Assembly (NCBI RefSeq): GCF_000372805.1
Contig: NZ_KB889886.1
Location: 1 to 64,000 of the forward strand
Reading direction: 5' to 3'
From: Marinobacter gelidimuriae
GTDB taxonomy: Bacteria > Pseudomonadota > Gammaproteobacteria > Pseudomonadales > Oleiphilaceae
DNA length: 64,000 bases
Positions 1 to 9,054 of the stretch are shown one piece after another. Numbering within the stretch: position 1 is the first letter of the stretch; every line of letters begins with the position of its first letter. The position numbers and the translations under genes were made by a program. Below the pieces are notes generated by a model, which saw only the letters and a program-made list of their open reading frames with translations, was not told the origin of the DNA and did not search any database.

Positions 1-2
1 CC

Positions 3-743
3 GACAAAGACACCCCTCTTCAAATTGAGCATATCGACCCAAAAGCCAACGGTGGCTCGAACCGGATCAGCAACCTGACATTGGCGTGCCGGCCATGCAA
101 TCAGGAGAAAGGCAGGCAGCCACTTGCTGATTTCTTTGCATCGTTCAAGCGGCTGAAAAACCACCAGGCCAGGCTGGATCGCATTCTAAAACAGTGCAAA
201 AAGCCCTTAAGAGACGCTTCAGCGGTCAACTCCACCCGGTGGGCACTGCATCAGGCACTGAAGCAGACAGGCCTGCCGGTTGAAGTAAGCACTGGCGGCC
301 GCACGAAATTCAATCGGCATCGACTGGGCATTCCTAAGACTCACGCGCTGGACGCTGCTTGCGTCGGAGAAGTCGAGATCGTAGAAGGTTGGGACGTTCC
401 AACCTTGGCGATCAAAGCCACCGGGCGCGGCGGCTATAAGCGCACACGCTTAACAAAGCACGGCTTCCCCCGAGGCTATCTGATGCGCCAAAAGCAAGTA
501 CAGGGGTTTCAGACCGGCGACATGGTGCGCGCCGTAGTGCCGACAGGCACAAAAACCGGAACCTGGTTGGGCCGGGTCGCCGTTCGCAAGACCGGCAGTT
601 TCAATATTCAGACAAACAGCGGTGTCATCCAGGGAATCTCCCATCGCCACTGTGTTTTAACCCAGCGAGCGGATGGCTACGGCTATCACATCCAACCTAA
701 CCAACCAAAGGAGGAGGGAGACAGGAAAAACGAGTCGCGCTGA
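3..743 (+). CDS. iscB: IscB RNA-guided HNH/RuvC nuclease, C-terminal part (5' end outside window)
   Basis: The frame is open from base 3, so the gene begins left of the window; 246 residues are visible. They start inside an HNH domain: EHIDP, a glycine-rich turn, SNLTLAC, then a CxxC pair and CNQEKG. After a basic linker comes the RuvC-III segment, NATRW-like (here VNSTRWAL), TKFNRHRLG and [10 protein letters not shown], which carries the last His and Asp of the RuvC site. This order and spacing is that of IscB, the IS200/IS605-associated ancestor of Cas9, which is guided by an omega RNA encoded just upstream of the gene. That RNA would lie outside the window. The C-terminal tail is basic ([14 protein letters not shown]) and should be the RNA/target-binding region. 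No TnpA is visible. A hairpin like the IS605 ends follows the stop. The gene ends 53 bp before the ctpA start. Confidence 0.88.
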   Translation, partial: DKDTPLQIEHIDPKANGGSNRISNLTLACRPCNQEKGRQPLADFFASFKRLKNHQARLDRILKQCKKPLRDASAVNSTRWALHQALKQTGLPVEVSTGGRTKFNRHRLGIPKTHALDAACVGEVEIVEGWDVPTLAIKATGRGGYKRTRLTKHGFPRGYLMRQKQVQGFQTGDMVRAVVPTGTKTGTWLGRVAVRKTGSFNIQTNSGVIQGISHRHCVLTQRADGYGYHIQPNQPKEEGDRKNESR

Positions 744-756
744 CGCACGACGCGCC

Positions 757-790
757 ATCCCTCCCCGACCTGAAGGACGGGGTATCCCGC
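757..790 (+). repeat. IS200/IS605-like terminal hairpin behind iscB
   Basis: CCCCG at 763-767 pairs with CGGGG at 778-782 around the 10-base loop acctgaagga. The loop and stem match, apart from one loop base, the hairpin at 28965-28984 downstream of the tnpB remnant. Short imperfect hairpins like this form the subterminal ends recognised by Y1 transposases. It probably marks the right end of the iscB element, placing the element edge within the leader of ctpA. Confidence 0.6.
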
Positions 791-795
791 GCAAA

Positions 796-2205
796 ATGAT
801 GAAACTTGCCCAACGCACTCTTCATGCTTTACCGATGCAGGCCCTCGTTATGGCCTTCTGTTTTGCCGCTTCCGGTTGGGCTTTTGCGCAGCAGACGCCG
901 ACCAGTACCATAGCCGATCCCCACGCGGGCATTGATATGCCGGCCGAACGCGAGCAGCTACCGCTGGACGACCTGCGTAAATTTACCGCCGTGTTCAGTC
1001 GCATCAAAGACGCTTACGTGGAGGAAGTCACTGACAGCCAGCTGCTTGAAAGCGCCATAAAAGGCATGCTGTCAGAGCTGGATCCGCATTCCGCCTACTT
1101 GGCTCCAAAAGATTATGAAGACCTGGAAGAAAGCACCAGCGGTGCCTTCGGTGGCTTGGGCATCGAAGTGAGCATGGAAAACGGCTTTATTAAGGTCATT
1201 ACTCCCATAGACGACACGCCCGCTCAAAAGGCAGGCGTGCAAGCCGCCGACGTGATCATAAAACTGGGTGAGCAACCGGTAAAAGGCATGTCTCTGCAAG
1301 ACGCGGTAGAGCTGATGCGCGGCGAACCCGGCAGCATTCTGCAACTGACGATTATCCGCGACGGCGAAACAGGGCCGCTGGTCATTCCGGTGGAGCGCGC
1401 CATCATCAAGGTCACCAGCGTGAAATCCCGTATGCTGGATGACGGTTACGGCTATGTACGCATCACCCAGTTCCAGGCCGAAACAGGCAGCCAGTTCCGC
1501 AACGCTCTGAAGGCCCTGAAAAAAGACGCCGGTGGTGCGCTAAAAGGTGTCATTCTGGATGTACGCAACAACCCGGGCGGCGTGCTGCAGGCCGCAGTAG
1601 ACACCGTTGACGCCGTGCTAGACGAAGGCCTGGTGGTCTATACCGAAGGCCGCATACAGAGCTCACGCCTGCGCTTCAGCGCCACAGAAGGCGACATACT
1701 GGCCGATACGCCCATGGTGGTTCTGATTAACGGCGGTTCCGCGTCTGCATCAGAAATTGTCGCGGGCGCCTTGCAGGACCATCGCCGCGCCGTGGTGATG
1801 GGCACCCAGTCATTCGGAAAAGGCAGCGTACAAACCGTGATTCCGCTGGATGAAACCCACGCCATAAAAATGACCACAGCCCGCTACTACACCCCGGACG
1901 GCCGTTCCATTCAGGCCACCGGCATAAAACCGGATATCGAAGTCAAACCGGCAGAGCTGAAAGAACTGGACAGCCAGCCGATGTTTACTGAAGCTGATTT
2001 AAGCGGTCACCTGGAAGGCAAGAACGAAGCCGAAAACCGTAAAAACGAAGCTCAGAATGAAAGCGCTAAGGATGTAAGCGATAACACCAAGGAATCCGCT
2101 GAAGCGGTTCTGGATCGTGACTACCAGTTGCGCTCAGCACTGAACCTGCTGAAGGGGCTGAACATCATCAGCCGCACCGGCACATCCAGCAGTGCTCAGG
2201 AATAA
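796..2205 (+). CDS. ctpA: S41 family C-terminal processing peptidase, periplasmic
   Basis: Serine protease of the CtpA/Prc family acting in the periplasm on C-terminal tails, probably on envelope or cell-wall proteins. The start is taken at the ATG ATG pair at 796/799, because it opens directly into a signal peptide (basic MMKLAQR, a hydrophobic stretch, then WAFAQQ). An upstream in-frame start at 673 would add a non-hydrophobic leader that overlaps the iscB tail. A PDZ domain covers about residues 120-190 (GGLGIEVS to LTIIRDG). The catalytic Ser lies in GGSASASEI (residues 314-320) and the Lys in SFGKGSV (K342). The C-terminal tail is charged and low in complexity (KNEAENRKNEAQNE), of unknown role. 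The ribosome site is weak (GGACGGGG inside the upstream hairpin), so translation may be affected by the inserted element. Confidence 0.93.
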   Translation: MMKLAQRTLHALPMQALVMAFCFAASGWAFAQQTPTSTIADPHAGIDMPAEREQLPLDDLRKFTAVFSRIKDAYVEEVTDSQLLESAIKGMLSELDPHSAYLAPKDYEDLEESTSGAFGGLGIEVSMENGFIKVITPIDDTPAQKAGVQAADVIIKLGEQPVKGMSLQDAVELMRGEPGSILQLTIIRDGETGPLVIPVERAIIKVTSVKSRMLDDGYGYVRITQFQAETGSQFRNALKALKKDAGGALKGVILDVRNNPGGVLQAAVDTVDAVLDEGLVVYTEGRIQSSRLRFSATEGDILADTPMVVLINGGSASASEIVAGALQDHRRAVVMGTQSFGKGSVQTVIPLDETHAIKMTTARYYTPDGRSIQATGIKPDIEVKPAELKELDSQPMFTEADLSGHLEGKNEAENRKNEAQNESAKDVSDNTKESAEAVLDRDYQLRSALNLLKGLNIISRTGTSSSAQE

Positions 2206-3115
2206 GTTGCTTTCCATGAGGCACTTTCCAAGGGGCGCTTTCCATGAGGCACTCCCCAAGAAGCACTTTGTGAAACCGCGGCTATCGAATACTTCGATTC
2301 GCATGTTGCTGACCATGCTTCTGGGCATGGTCAGCAACATAGCGCAGGCAGGGCCACCACCCACCATCGCCATCATCATTGATGACATGGGCCACAACCG
2401 GCTGGAAGGGGAACGCCTGGCGCGGCTGGAGCAGCCTCTCACCCTGTCGTTTCTGCCCTACCGCCGCCATACCGTAGAGCTGGCCAAATTGTCACACAGC
2501 CTGAATAAAGAAATCATGCTGCACGCGCCCATGGCCAATACCCAGCATTTCGGCCTGGGACCAGGCGGCCTGACCGAAGATATGGACCAAGCCCAACTTA
2601 CCCGCACATTGCGGCGGGCTTTGCAGTCGGTGCCTCACGTTCAGGGTGTCAATAACCACATGGGCAGCTTGCTAACGCAGCGCCTGCAACCCATGGATTG
2701 GGTGATGACAGAACTGGGCCAGTACCCGCTGTACTTCGTTGATAGCCGCACCATCGCAAGCTCGATAGCCGGTGATGTCGCCCGTGCCCACCGCATCCCC
2801 AGCTTTACCCGCGATGTGTTTCTGGACCACGAACAAACCGAAGAATTTATTGACCGGCAATTCAAACTGTTGATTCAACGTGCGCGGCAACAGGGCACGG
2901 CCATCGCCATCGGCCACCCCCACAAGATCACTGTAGATTATCTGGAAAAGCACCTACCCCTGCTGGATGAGCAAGGCATTGCAATAGCAACTGTCAGCGG
3001 CGTTTGGGCCATTCGCAACGACAACAGAACCATGTTTGCAAACGAAAAAAAGCAGGCCATCGTGCCTGCTTACGCGAGAAAACCGGAATCGGACAGCAGC
3101 GCTGCCCAATTGTAA
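2192..3115 (+). CDS. Divergent polysaccharide deacetylase (YibQ / DUF610)
   Basis: The core IAIIIDDMGHN, LSFLPYRRHT, IMLHAPMAN and GVNNHMGS is typical of the YibQ family of divergent polysaccharide deacetylases, periplasmic proteins of uncertain substrate often found beside murein hydrolase activators and ctpA. Three starts are possible: GTG 2192 (overlapping ctpA by 14 bp), ATG 2216, and ATG 2303. The last opens directly into a hydrophobic signal-like segment (MLLTMLLGM to AQAGPP), and the DNA before it is a 14-bp tandem repeat that is not a multiple of three. I therefore think 2303 is the most likely real start, giving about 270 residues. A perfect 16-bp inverted repeat begins exactly at that ATG. 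The 3' end of the gene also carries, on the other strand, what looks like the his operon terminator. Confidence 0.85.
   Translation: MLRNKLLSMRHFPRGAFHEALPKKHFVKPRLSNTSIRMLLTMLLGMVSNIAQAGPPPTIAIIIDDMGHNRLEGERLARLEQPLTLSFLPYRRHTVELAKLSHSLNKEIMLHAPMANTQHFGLGPGGLTEDMDQAQLTRTLRRALQSVPHVQGVNNHMGSLLTQRLQPMDWVMTELGQYPLYFVDSRTIASSIAGDVARAHRIPSFTRDVFLDHEQTEEFIDRQFKLLIQRARQQGTAIAIGHPHKITVDYLEKHLPLLDEQGIAIATVSGVWAIRNDNRTMFANEKKQAIVPAYARKPESDSSAAQL
2211..2266. repeat. Four imperfect 14-bp tandem repeats
   Basis: The units tttccatgaggcac (2211), tttccaaggggcgc (2225), tttccatgaggcac (2239) and tccccaagaagcac (2253) follow one another without gaps. Units 1 and 3 are identical. The unit length is not a multiple of three, so a protein read through it would not be periodic. 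This suggests the stretch is a leader rather than selected coding sequence. Confidence 0.85.
2303..2340. repeat. Perfect 16-bp inverted repeat at the yibQ start
   Basis: The arm atgttgctgaccatgc (2303-2318) is exactly complementary to gcatggtcagcaacat (2325-2340) with the 6-base loop ttctgg. It starts at a candidate ATG of yibQ and encodes the signal-peptide core. In mRNA it would sequester the start codon. Confidence 0.9.
3045..3071 (-). terminator. Rho-independent terminator of the his operon, inside the yibQ 3' end
   Basis: Read on the minus strand, AAGCAGGC, loop ACGATG, GCCTGCTT is followed directly by a run of T (the A run at 3045-3050 on the plus strand). It lies about 57 nt past the hisF stop. 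It is nested in the coding sequence of the convergent yibQ gene. Confidence 0.8.
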
Positions 3116-3127
3116 TTGCTTGGCAGG

Positions 3128-3901
3128 CTAATCCCGCACTTCAATTCCCTGGGCTTTCATGAACGCTTTTGCCTCTGGAATGGTGTGCTCGCCGAAGTGA
3201 AATATCGACGCCGCCAGAACCGCATCCGCGCCACCGATGGTTACGCCATCGGCCAGGTGCTGCAACTCGCCTACCCCGCCAGACGCAATCACCGGCACCG
3301 TTACCGCATCGCTGATGGCGCGGGTAAGGCCCAGGTCAAAGCCAATTTTGGTGCCGTCGCGGTCCATACTGGTTAGTAGCAATTCGCCGGCACCCAGCGC
3401 CACCATCTTCTGCGCCCATTCCACCGCATCCAAACCTGTTGGCTTGCGGCCACCATGGGTAAAAATCTCCCACCTGGGTTCTTCGCCCTCGGCACTCACC
3501 CGCTTGGCATCAATCGCCACCACAATGCACTGGCTGCCAAAACGCTCGGCCGCGGTTCTTACAAATTCAGGATCAAACACCGCCGCGGTATTGATGGCCA
3601 CCTTATCGGCACCGGCATTCAGCAGTTTGCGAATGTCTTCCACCGTGCGCACACCGCCGCCGACGGTCAAGGGAATAAACACTTCCGCCGCCATTCGCTC
3701 AACGGTTTCATAGGTGGTGTCACGGCTTTCGTGGCTGGCGGTAATATCCAGAAAGGTAATTTCATCGGCGCCCTGCTCGTTGTAACGGCGGGCCACTTCC
3801 ACCGGGTCGCCAGCGTCGCGGATATGCACAAAGTTCACGCCTTTCACTACCCTGCCCTTGTCCACATCCAGACAGGGAATAATGCGCTTGGCCAGTGCCA
3901 T
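3128..3901 (-). CDS. hisF: Imidazole glycerol phosphate synthase, cyclase subunit HisF
   Basis: HisF forms the imidazole ring from PRFAR and the ammonia delivered by HisH, giving IGP and AICAR in histidine synthesis. The (beta/alpha)8 barrel is complete: [21 protein letters not shown] at the N-terminus with the first catalytic Asp (D12), the phosphate-binding GGGVRT and ASGGVG motifs, and a second Asp in VAIDAKRV. I chose ATG 3901 rather than an in-frame codon 21 bp upstream, because family members begin MALAKR and GGAG precedes it. The gene is last in the leftward hisB-hisH-hisA-hisF operon. It converges on yibQ with 12 bp between the stops. Confidence 0.97.
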   Translation of the reverse strand: MALAKRIIPCLDVDKGRVVKGVNFVHIRDAGDPVEVARRYNEQGADEITFLDITASHESRDTTYETVERMAAEVFIPLTVGGGVRTVEDIRKLLNAGADKVAINTAAVFDPEFVRTAAERFGSQCIVVAIDAKRVSAEGEEPRWEIFTHGGRKPTGLDAVEWAQKMVALGAGELLLTSMDRDGTKIGFDLGLTRAISDAVTVPVIASGGVGELQHLADGVTIGGADAVLAASIFHFGEHTIPEAKAFMKAQGIEVRD

Positions 3902-3950
3902 GGAAATGCTCCGTTCAGTCAAAAAATCACAGTATCAGAAGATCAAAAAA

Positions 3951-4688
3951 TCAGGCGTTCAGGCTGTCGCAGTAAGCCTGAGCTTCGGCTACATCCAGGG
4001 TGCCTTCGTAAATCGCACGGCCGGTGATAGCGCCCAGAATGCCCTGATCGGCCACAGCGCCCAGGCGCTTCAAGTCGTCCATATTGGTCACGCCGCCAGA
4101 AGCAATCACCGGTATGCCGCAAGCCTTGGCCAGCGCCGCGGTGGCTTCTACGTTCACGCCCTGCATCATGCCGTCGCGGGCAATGTCGGTGTACACAATG
4201 GAATCTACGCCGTCGTTCGCAAAACGCTGGGCCAGATCGGTTGCCATAACCTCAGACACTTCGGCCCAGCCGTCGGTGGCCACGTGGCCGTCTTTGGCGT
4301 CCAGGCCCACAATAATGTGGCCGGGGAAACGTTTGCACATTGCGGTTACAAATTCGGGTTCTTTCACCGCTTTGGTGCCAATAATCACCCACTGCACACC
4401 GGCCTGCAGGTAGGTTTCAATAATCTCTGCGGAGCGGATACCACCGCCAATCTGAATCGGTAAATCCGGATACTTGCACGCGATGGCCTTCACAATTTCA
4501 CCGTTAACCGGCTCACCGGCAAACGCACCGTTCAAATCCACTAAGTGAAGGCGCCGCGCACCGGCCTCTACCCAGCGGGTTGCCATATCAACCGGATCGC
4601 CGCCGAACACGGTGGAATCGTCCATCCGGCCCTGGCGTAGGCGTACACATTTGCCATCTTTCAGATCGATAGCGGGGATAATCAGCAT
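3951..4688 (-). CDS. hisA: ProFAR isomerase HisA
   Basis: 1-(5-phosphoribosyl)-5-[(5-phosphoribosylamino)methylideneamino]imidazole-4-carboxamide isomerase, the Amadori-type step before HisF/HisH. The barrel begins [17 protein letters not shown] with the catalytic Asp at residue 8. It carries the second Asp in YTDIARDGM and the phosphate loops QIGGGIRS and ASGGVTN. Its 245 residues are a normal length. It sits between hisH and hisF in the operon with gaps of about 50-80 bp. Confidence 0.97.
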   Translation of the reverse strand: MLIIPAIDLKDGKCVRLRQGRMDDSTVFGGDPVDMATRWVEAGARRLHLVDLNGAFAGEPVNGEIVKAIACKYPDLPIQIGGGIRSAEIIETYLQAGVQWVIIGTKAVKEPEFVTAMCKRFPGHIIVGLDAKDGHVATDGWAEVSEVMATDLAQRFANDGVDSIVYTDIARDGMMQGVNVEATAALAKACGIPVIASGGVTNMDDLKRLGAVADQGILGAITGRAIYEGTLDVAEAQAYCDSLNA

Positions 4689-4766
4689 AGCGTTAGTTTT
4701 TCCTGAATATTTTAAATAGTTTGCCGGTGATAACGGGGTAGTTTGGGTGCTGCGGTTTCTGCCGAC

Positions 4767-5405
4767 TTAAGCTCCGGTCCAGCTCACAAAATTCTTAAGC
4801 AATTGCAGGCCTGCATCGGCACTCTTTTCCGGGTGGAACTGCACCGCAAAAATATTGCCTTTGGCGACCGCCGCCGCAAGGTCAACACCGTAACGGGTGC
4901 GGCCGGCTATGTCGGCGTTATCTTCGGCTTCGGCGTAATAACTGTGCACAAAGTAAAAGCGCTCATCGTCAGCGATTTTGTGCCACATGGGGTGATCTTG
5001 TACCTGCTGCACCTGATTCCAGCCCATGTGCGGCACTTTTAGTCGTTTGCCATTTTCGGTCAGCTCATGGCCGAAAAAGCGAACGTGAGCGGGGAATACA
5101 TCAATGCAGTCAACGCCCCCGTTTTCTTCGCTGTGGGACATCAGCGCCTGCATGCCTACGCACACACCCAGCAAAGGGCGATCGCGGGAGACTTCTTTCA
5201 CCAGTTCATCCACGCCCAACCGACGGATTTCCGCCATGCAATCGCGAATCGCGCCCACACCGGGGAATATCACCCGGTCGGCGCTGCGGATAAGGTCGGC
5301 GTTGTCGGTCACCAGCACCCGGGTATTCGGGGCTACGTGTTCTACGGCTTTGCTCACGGAATGCAGGTTGCCCATACCGTAATCAATGATGGCAACGGTT
5401 TTCAT
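4767..5405 (-). CDS. hisH: Imidazole glycerol phosphate synthase, glutamine amidotransferase subunit HisH
   Basis: Class I glutaminase that hydrolyses glutamine and passes ammonia to HisF. The N-terminus [11 protein letters not shown] is characteristic. The catalytic triad is visible as C82 in LLGVCVGMQ, and as H191 and E193 in [10 protein letters not shown]. The oxyanion-region FPGVGAI motif is present. Its 212 residues are a normal length. It lies between hisB and hisA in the same operon. Confidence 0.97.
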   Translation of the reverse strand: MKTVAIIDYGMGNLHSVSKAVEHVAPNTRVLVTDNADLIRSADRVIFPGVGAIRDCMAEIRRLGVDELVKEVSRDRPLLGVCVGMQALMSHSEENGGVDCIDVFPAHVRFFGHELTENGKRLKVPHMGWNQVQQVQDHPMWHKIADDERFYFVHSYYAEAEDNADIAGRTRYGVDLAAAVAKGNIFAVQFHPEKSADAGLQLLKNFVSWTGA

Positions 5406-5450
5406 AAATTCATCAGTCCAGCAGTTGGGAACAGTCTCGGGCGCCTCGGA

Positions 5451-6044
5451 TCAGAGCGTGCCTTTGGTGGAGGGCATAATACCGGCCATGCGGTCGTCCA
5501 GCTCAATGGCCATGCGCAGCGCGCGGCCAAAGGCTTTGAATACCGTTTCAATTTGGTGGTGGGTATTTTTGCCCTTCAGGTTGTCGATATGCAGGGTAAT
5601 CAGCGCATGGTTCACAAAGCCCTGAAAAAACTCGGCGAACAGGTCTACATCAAAGCCACCCACGGTTGCCCGGGTGAAAGGAACATCCATATGCAAGCCG
5701 GGGCGACCGGACAGGTCCAGCACTACCCGCGACAAAGCTTCGTCCAGCGGCACGTAGGCGTGGCCGTAGCGGCGGATGCCTTTTTTGTCGCCCACCGCTT
5801 TAGCGAACGCCTGGCCCATGGTAATGCCCACATCTTCTACGGTGTGGTGGTCGTCAATATGCAAATCGCCATCACACACCACATCCAGGTCTACCATGCC
5901 GTGGCGGGCAATCTGATCCATCATATGGTCCAGAAATGGCACGCCGGTCTGAAAGTTGGTTTTACCGGTGCCATCAAGATTTACTTCAACACTGATCTGG
6001 GTTTCAAGGGTATTGCGTTCAACCCGAGCCTTGCGTTCGACCAT
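5451..6044 (-). CDS. hisB: Imidazoleglycerol-phosphate dehydratase HisB (monofunctional)
   Basis: Mn-dependent dehydratase converting IGP to imidazole acetol phosphate. The two metal-binding motifs HHTVED (residues about 67-72) and the later NTHHQIE are both present, as are [13 protein letters not shown] and the C-terminal STKGTL. The 197 residues are the monofunctional form, without the HisB phosphatase domain found in enterobacteria. It is the first gene of the operon. The roughly 135 bp upstream are AT-rich (A/T runs at 6065-6090) and probably hold the promoter, though I see no clear -35/-10 pair. Confidence 0.97.
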   Translation of the reverse strand: MVERKARVERNTLETQISVEVNLDGTGKTNFQTGVPFLDHMMDQIARHGMVDLDVVCDGDLHIDDHHTVEDVGITMGQAFAKAVGDKKGIRRYGHAYVPLDEALSRVVLDLSGRPGLHMDVPFTRATVGGFDVDLFAEFFQGFVNHALITLHIDNLKGKNTHHQIETVFKAFGRALRMAIELDDRMAGIMPSTKGTL

Positions 6045-6182
6045 GTGAACTCCGTAACTAACTGTTTAAAATAATTTTAAAAAATTTTCGGTTTCAAAGA
6101 CGCCAATGAATAATTGCGCCAAGTATACCGCTTATTCGTACCGGAGTCCTGCCGGTGGATTCATCGCAACCATTGCCCTGCG

Positions 6183-6647
6183 CTATGCAAACACTTTCTT
6201 CAGATTGCGCATGTACTGGTCTACCAGCGAGTTGAACTCGTGCTTGATAATCGGGCTGATGGCCAGTTTCAGCAGGCTCGGCAGCGGCAGCGTCAATTTT
6301 GCATTGGTCTTGAACTTCAGGGTGGACATGGTATCGCCCTTGGCGGTTATAACCCAAGACCCGCTCACCACGCCATTGCCCTGGCCCGTAACAGGCTCCC
6401 AGCGAATGGTGCCGGCATCGCGGTCAGACACATAATGGCAGGCGTACGCCGTTTGGATGGAGTACTTGTCAACGCCTACCTTCTCCATTTCCCAGAGGTA
6501 GCTGTTATCGCCCAGGTCAGTCAACTTATGCACTTTCGGAAAGTGGCTGACAGACCGGGGCACATCCGCCAGCAGGTCAAACACTTCGTCGTAACTGCCG
6601 TCAATTTCCAGCTCGCGGCTGAGTTCTATTGATACGTTGATGGCCAT
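6183..6647 (-). CDS. SRPBCC (START-like) family protein
   Basis: A 154-residue protein starting MAINVSIELSRELEIDGSYDEVFDLLADV. The pattern 'VFDLLADVPRSVSHFP...LWEMEKVGV...W.PV.G.G' followed by a long C-terminal helix is that of polyketide cyclase/CoxG-like SRPBCC proteins, which bind hydrophobic ligands. The substrate is unknown. I chose the internal ATG at 6647 because an SD-like AAGGAG sits just upstream (read on the minus strand), and the longer frame adds only a polar leader. It is transcribed leftward toward hisB but with its own 5' region. Confidence 0.75.
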   Translation of the reverse strand: MAINVSIELSRELEIDGSYDEVFDLLADVPRSVSHFPKVHKLTDLGDNSYLWEMEKVGVDKYSIQTAYACHYVSDRDAGTIRWEPVTGQGNGVVSGSWVITAKGDTMSTLKFKTNAKLTLPLPSLLKLAISPIIKHEFNSLVDQYMRNLKKVFA

Positions 6648-6809
6648 TGCCAACTCCTTGTTGTCATTATTAGAGGCTCTTGTTCTCATTACTAGAGACT
6701 AAGATCGTCACAGAAATACGGCGGTATTTTGGCCTAACACTACGGCATTGTCATACACTCACGCTGTTAATTTGCTAACCCTGCGTTATCCTTTGAACTA
6801 TCGCACACT

Positions 6810-6833
6810 GATCTGAACGAAGATCTGAACGAA
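6810..6833. repeat. 12-bp direct repeat in the asmA leader
   Basis: gatctgaacgaa occurs twice without a gap, ending 13 bp before the asmA start codon at 6847. The following cagga probably acts as the ribosome binding site. Confidence 0.8.
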
Positions 6834-6846
6834 CAGGACTCACCCA

Positions 6847-9054
6847 ATGAAAGCACTACGTTACCTGCTCCTTACTATTGTGGCACTGATTTTACTGGCC
6901 GTAGCGGCAATAGCCGTCGCCATGCTGGTGATTGATCCCAACACCTACAAACCGCAAATTGAGCAGGCCGTAGAAAAGCAAACCAATCTCGACCTGATTC
7001 TAGACGGCGACATCAGCTGGTCGTTCATTCCCATCGGCCTGGAGCTGAATAACGTTGAAGCCAAACTCGACGGCGAACGCTTCATCGCGCTCGATCGCCT
7101 GGTCGCAGAGATCGATTTCTGGTCATTGGTCGCCATGTCGCCCCAAGTGAACAACTTTGTACTGAACGGCCTGGATGCGCATCTAAGCGTTAACAAAGAA
7201 GGCCAGGCAAACTGGCCCCGCATATTGCCGGAGAAAGACGCGCAGCAAGCCGCCCCCAGCGAACCGGCTCCGGACGCGACTGCTACAGAAACAGCGAGTG
7301 AGGGCTCGTCAGAACCACTGAACTTCAACGTCAGCAACGTCGAAATCGCCAACGCCCGGGTGCACTACACCGACGCCACCACCGGCCAGGAAATTACTCT
7401 GGAAGATTTCACTCTAGGCGCCAGCAACATCACTCTGGGTTCCGAGTTTCCGTTAGACATTAGCTTCCGGGTAGAAACCGCCGAGCCGAAAATGAGCGTA
7501 ACCGGCAGCATTGCAGCCCGCCTGTCGGCCAACCAGGCGTTAGATGCATTTAGCGCATCGGGCCTGGACGCAAGCTTCGACATAGGAGGCGATGCATTCG
7601 CCGGTAAAACCGTCACCGCTAAAATCAGCGGATCACTGGCCGCCAATCTGGCTAACAAAACCGCGAAGTTCAAAGACATCAGCTTCAGCTTTGCCAACCT
7701 GAGCGCCAACACCAATCTGAATGTAGAAGGCTTTGGCGACAAACCAAAATTGGCGGGCAACATCGCCATCAACGAATTTTCATTGAAAAAACTGCTGGAG
7801 AACCTGGGCCAACCCGCTATTGAAACCAGTGACGGCGACGTGCTCACCGCCCTGGCCTTCAGTACTAACATTGGCGGAGCAGCGGGCAAGCCGGAGCTAA
7901 CCGACTTAACCCTGAAACTGGACGACACCACGTTCAACGGTTCAGGCAGTTATAACCTGGCCAGCTCCGCGCTTGTTTTTCGCCTGGCCGGTGACGAGCT
8001 AAACGCCGATCGCTACCTGCCGCCACCATCGGACACCCCGGCGACTGAAAGCGGCACTGGTTCTAATTCTGGCTCTAGCACTGCGGCAGCTCAAGCAGAC
8101 CCGGACTCGAAATTGCTGCCCCTGGACACCCTGCGTGCGCTGTTATTAGACATTGATTTGGGACTGAACAAGCTAACCGTCAGCAATCTCCAGATTAATG
8201 AGGTAAAAGCTAGCGCCCTGGCCAAAAACGGCCTGCTGGAAATCGATGACTTCAGCGGCAAACTCTACTACGGCAGCTTTAACGCCAATGCCAGCATCGA
8301 TGCCCGCTCCGACACTCCGAAATGGAGCATAAACACCGACGTGGCAGACGTACAAACCCTGCCGCTGCTGAACGACCTGGCGGAAGTAGACATGCTCTCT
8401 GGCGGAGCAAACCTCAAAATAACCGCCAAATCCACCGGCAACACCATGGCCGCATTGCGCGGTAACGCCGATGGCAAAATTACCTTTAACCTGGCAGAAG
8501 GCGAGTTCCGCCGTATGAACCTGACCCGCCTGGCATGTCAGGGCATTGCGCTGGTGAATCAGGAAACCCTGGGTACGACCGACTGGGGCACTACCACACC
8601 GTTTAATGACATGCGCGGTACCCTGGACATTAACGGCAACACGCTGAACAACACCGAACTGCTGGCGTCGCTTGCCGGTATGCAGCTGGAAGGCCAGGGC
8701 AGCGTAGACATGCAGCAAACCCTTGTCGACTACGAACTCGGCCTGCGTATTGTGGGCGAAATCCACCGCGACCCAGCCTGCCGGGTAACCGACATTGTGA
8801 GAAACGTGGTTATACCTCTGGAGTGCCGCGGCAACCTGAGCGATGACCCAGCAGGGCTCTGCTCCTTCGACGGTTCGCGCTTCCGCGACAGCCTGCAAGA
8901 CATCGCCAAAAACGCAGCCAAGGCCAAAGCAGAGCAAGAAATAGACCGCGCAAAAACCAAAGCAGAAGACAAAGTAAAAGAGAAGCTGCAGGAAAAACTG
9001 GGTGAAGGCGCCGGCGACAAAGTGAAAGACGCACTCAAAGGTTTCTTTAACTGA
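6847..9054 (+). CDS. asmA: AsmA family envelope protein
   Basis: A 735-residue protein with one N-terminal membrane helix (YLLLTIVALILLAVAAIAVA) followed by a long beta-rich periplasmic part. This is the AsmA architecture, related to bridge-like lipid transport proteins that affect outer membrane lipid homeostasis. The N-terminal DPNTYKPQIEQAVEKQT and the C-terminal 'LTRLACQGIALVNQ..GTTDWGTTTPFNDM' segment are typical. A Ser/Thr/Ala-rich low-complexity linker lies near residues 395-420. The C-terminus is a highly charged KAKAEQEIDRAKTKAEDK helix, probably coiled coil. The stop overlaps the mutY start by one base (TGATG), so the two are translationally coupled. Confidence 0.93.
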   Translation: MKALRYLLLTIVALILLAVAAIAVAMLVIDPNTYKPQIEQAVEKQTNLDLILDGDISWSFIPIGLELNNVEAKLDGERFIALDRLVAEIDFWSLVAMSPQVNNFVLNGLDAHLSVNKEGQANWPRILPEKDAQQAAPSEPAPDATATETASEGSSEPLNFNVSNVEIANARVHYTDATTGQEITLEDFTLGASNITLGSEFPLDISFRVETAEPKMSVTGSIAARLSANQALDAFSASGLDASFDIGGDAFAGKTVTAKISGSLAANLANKTAKFKDISFSFANLSANTNLNVEGFGDKPKLAGNIAINEFSLKKLLENLGQPAIETSDGDVLTALAFSTNIGGAAGKPELTDLTLKLDDTTFNGSGSYNLASSALVFRLAGDELNADRYLPPPSDTPATESGTGSNSGSSTAAAQADPDSKLLPLDTLRALLLDIDLGLNKLTVSNLQINEVKASALAKNGLLEIDDFSGKLYYGSFNANASIDARSDTPKWSINTDVADVQTLPLLNDLAEVDMLSGGANLKITAKSTGNTMAALRGNADGKITFNLAEGEFRRMNLTRLACQGIALVNQETLGTTDWGTTTPFNDMRGTLDINGNTLNNTELLASLAGMQLEGQGSVDMQQTLVDYELGLRIVGEIHRDPACRVTDIVRNVVIPLECRGNLSDDPAGLCSFDGSRFRDSLQDIAKNAAKAKAEQEIDRAKTKAEDKVKEKLQEKLGEGAGDKVKDALKGFFN

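Noticed and set aside
673-795. ctpA start at 673 giving a 510-residue protein
   Set aside because: The added 41 residues are basic and overlap the iscB tail and the transposon hairpin, while ATG 796 opens directly into a signal peptide.
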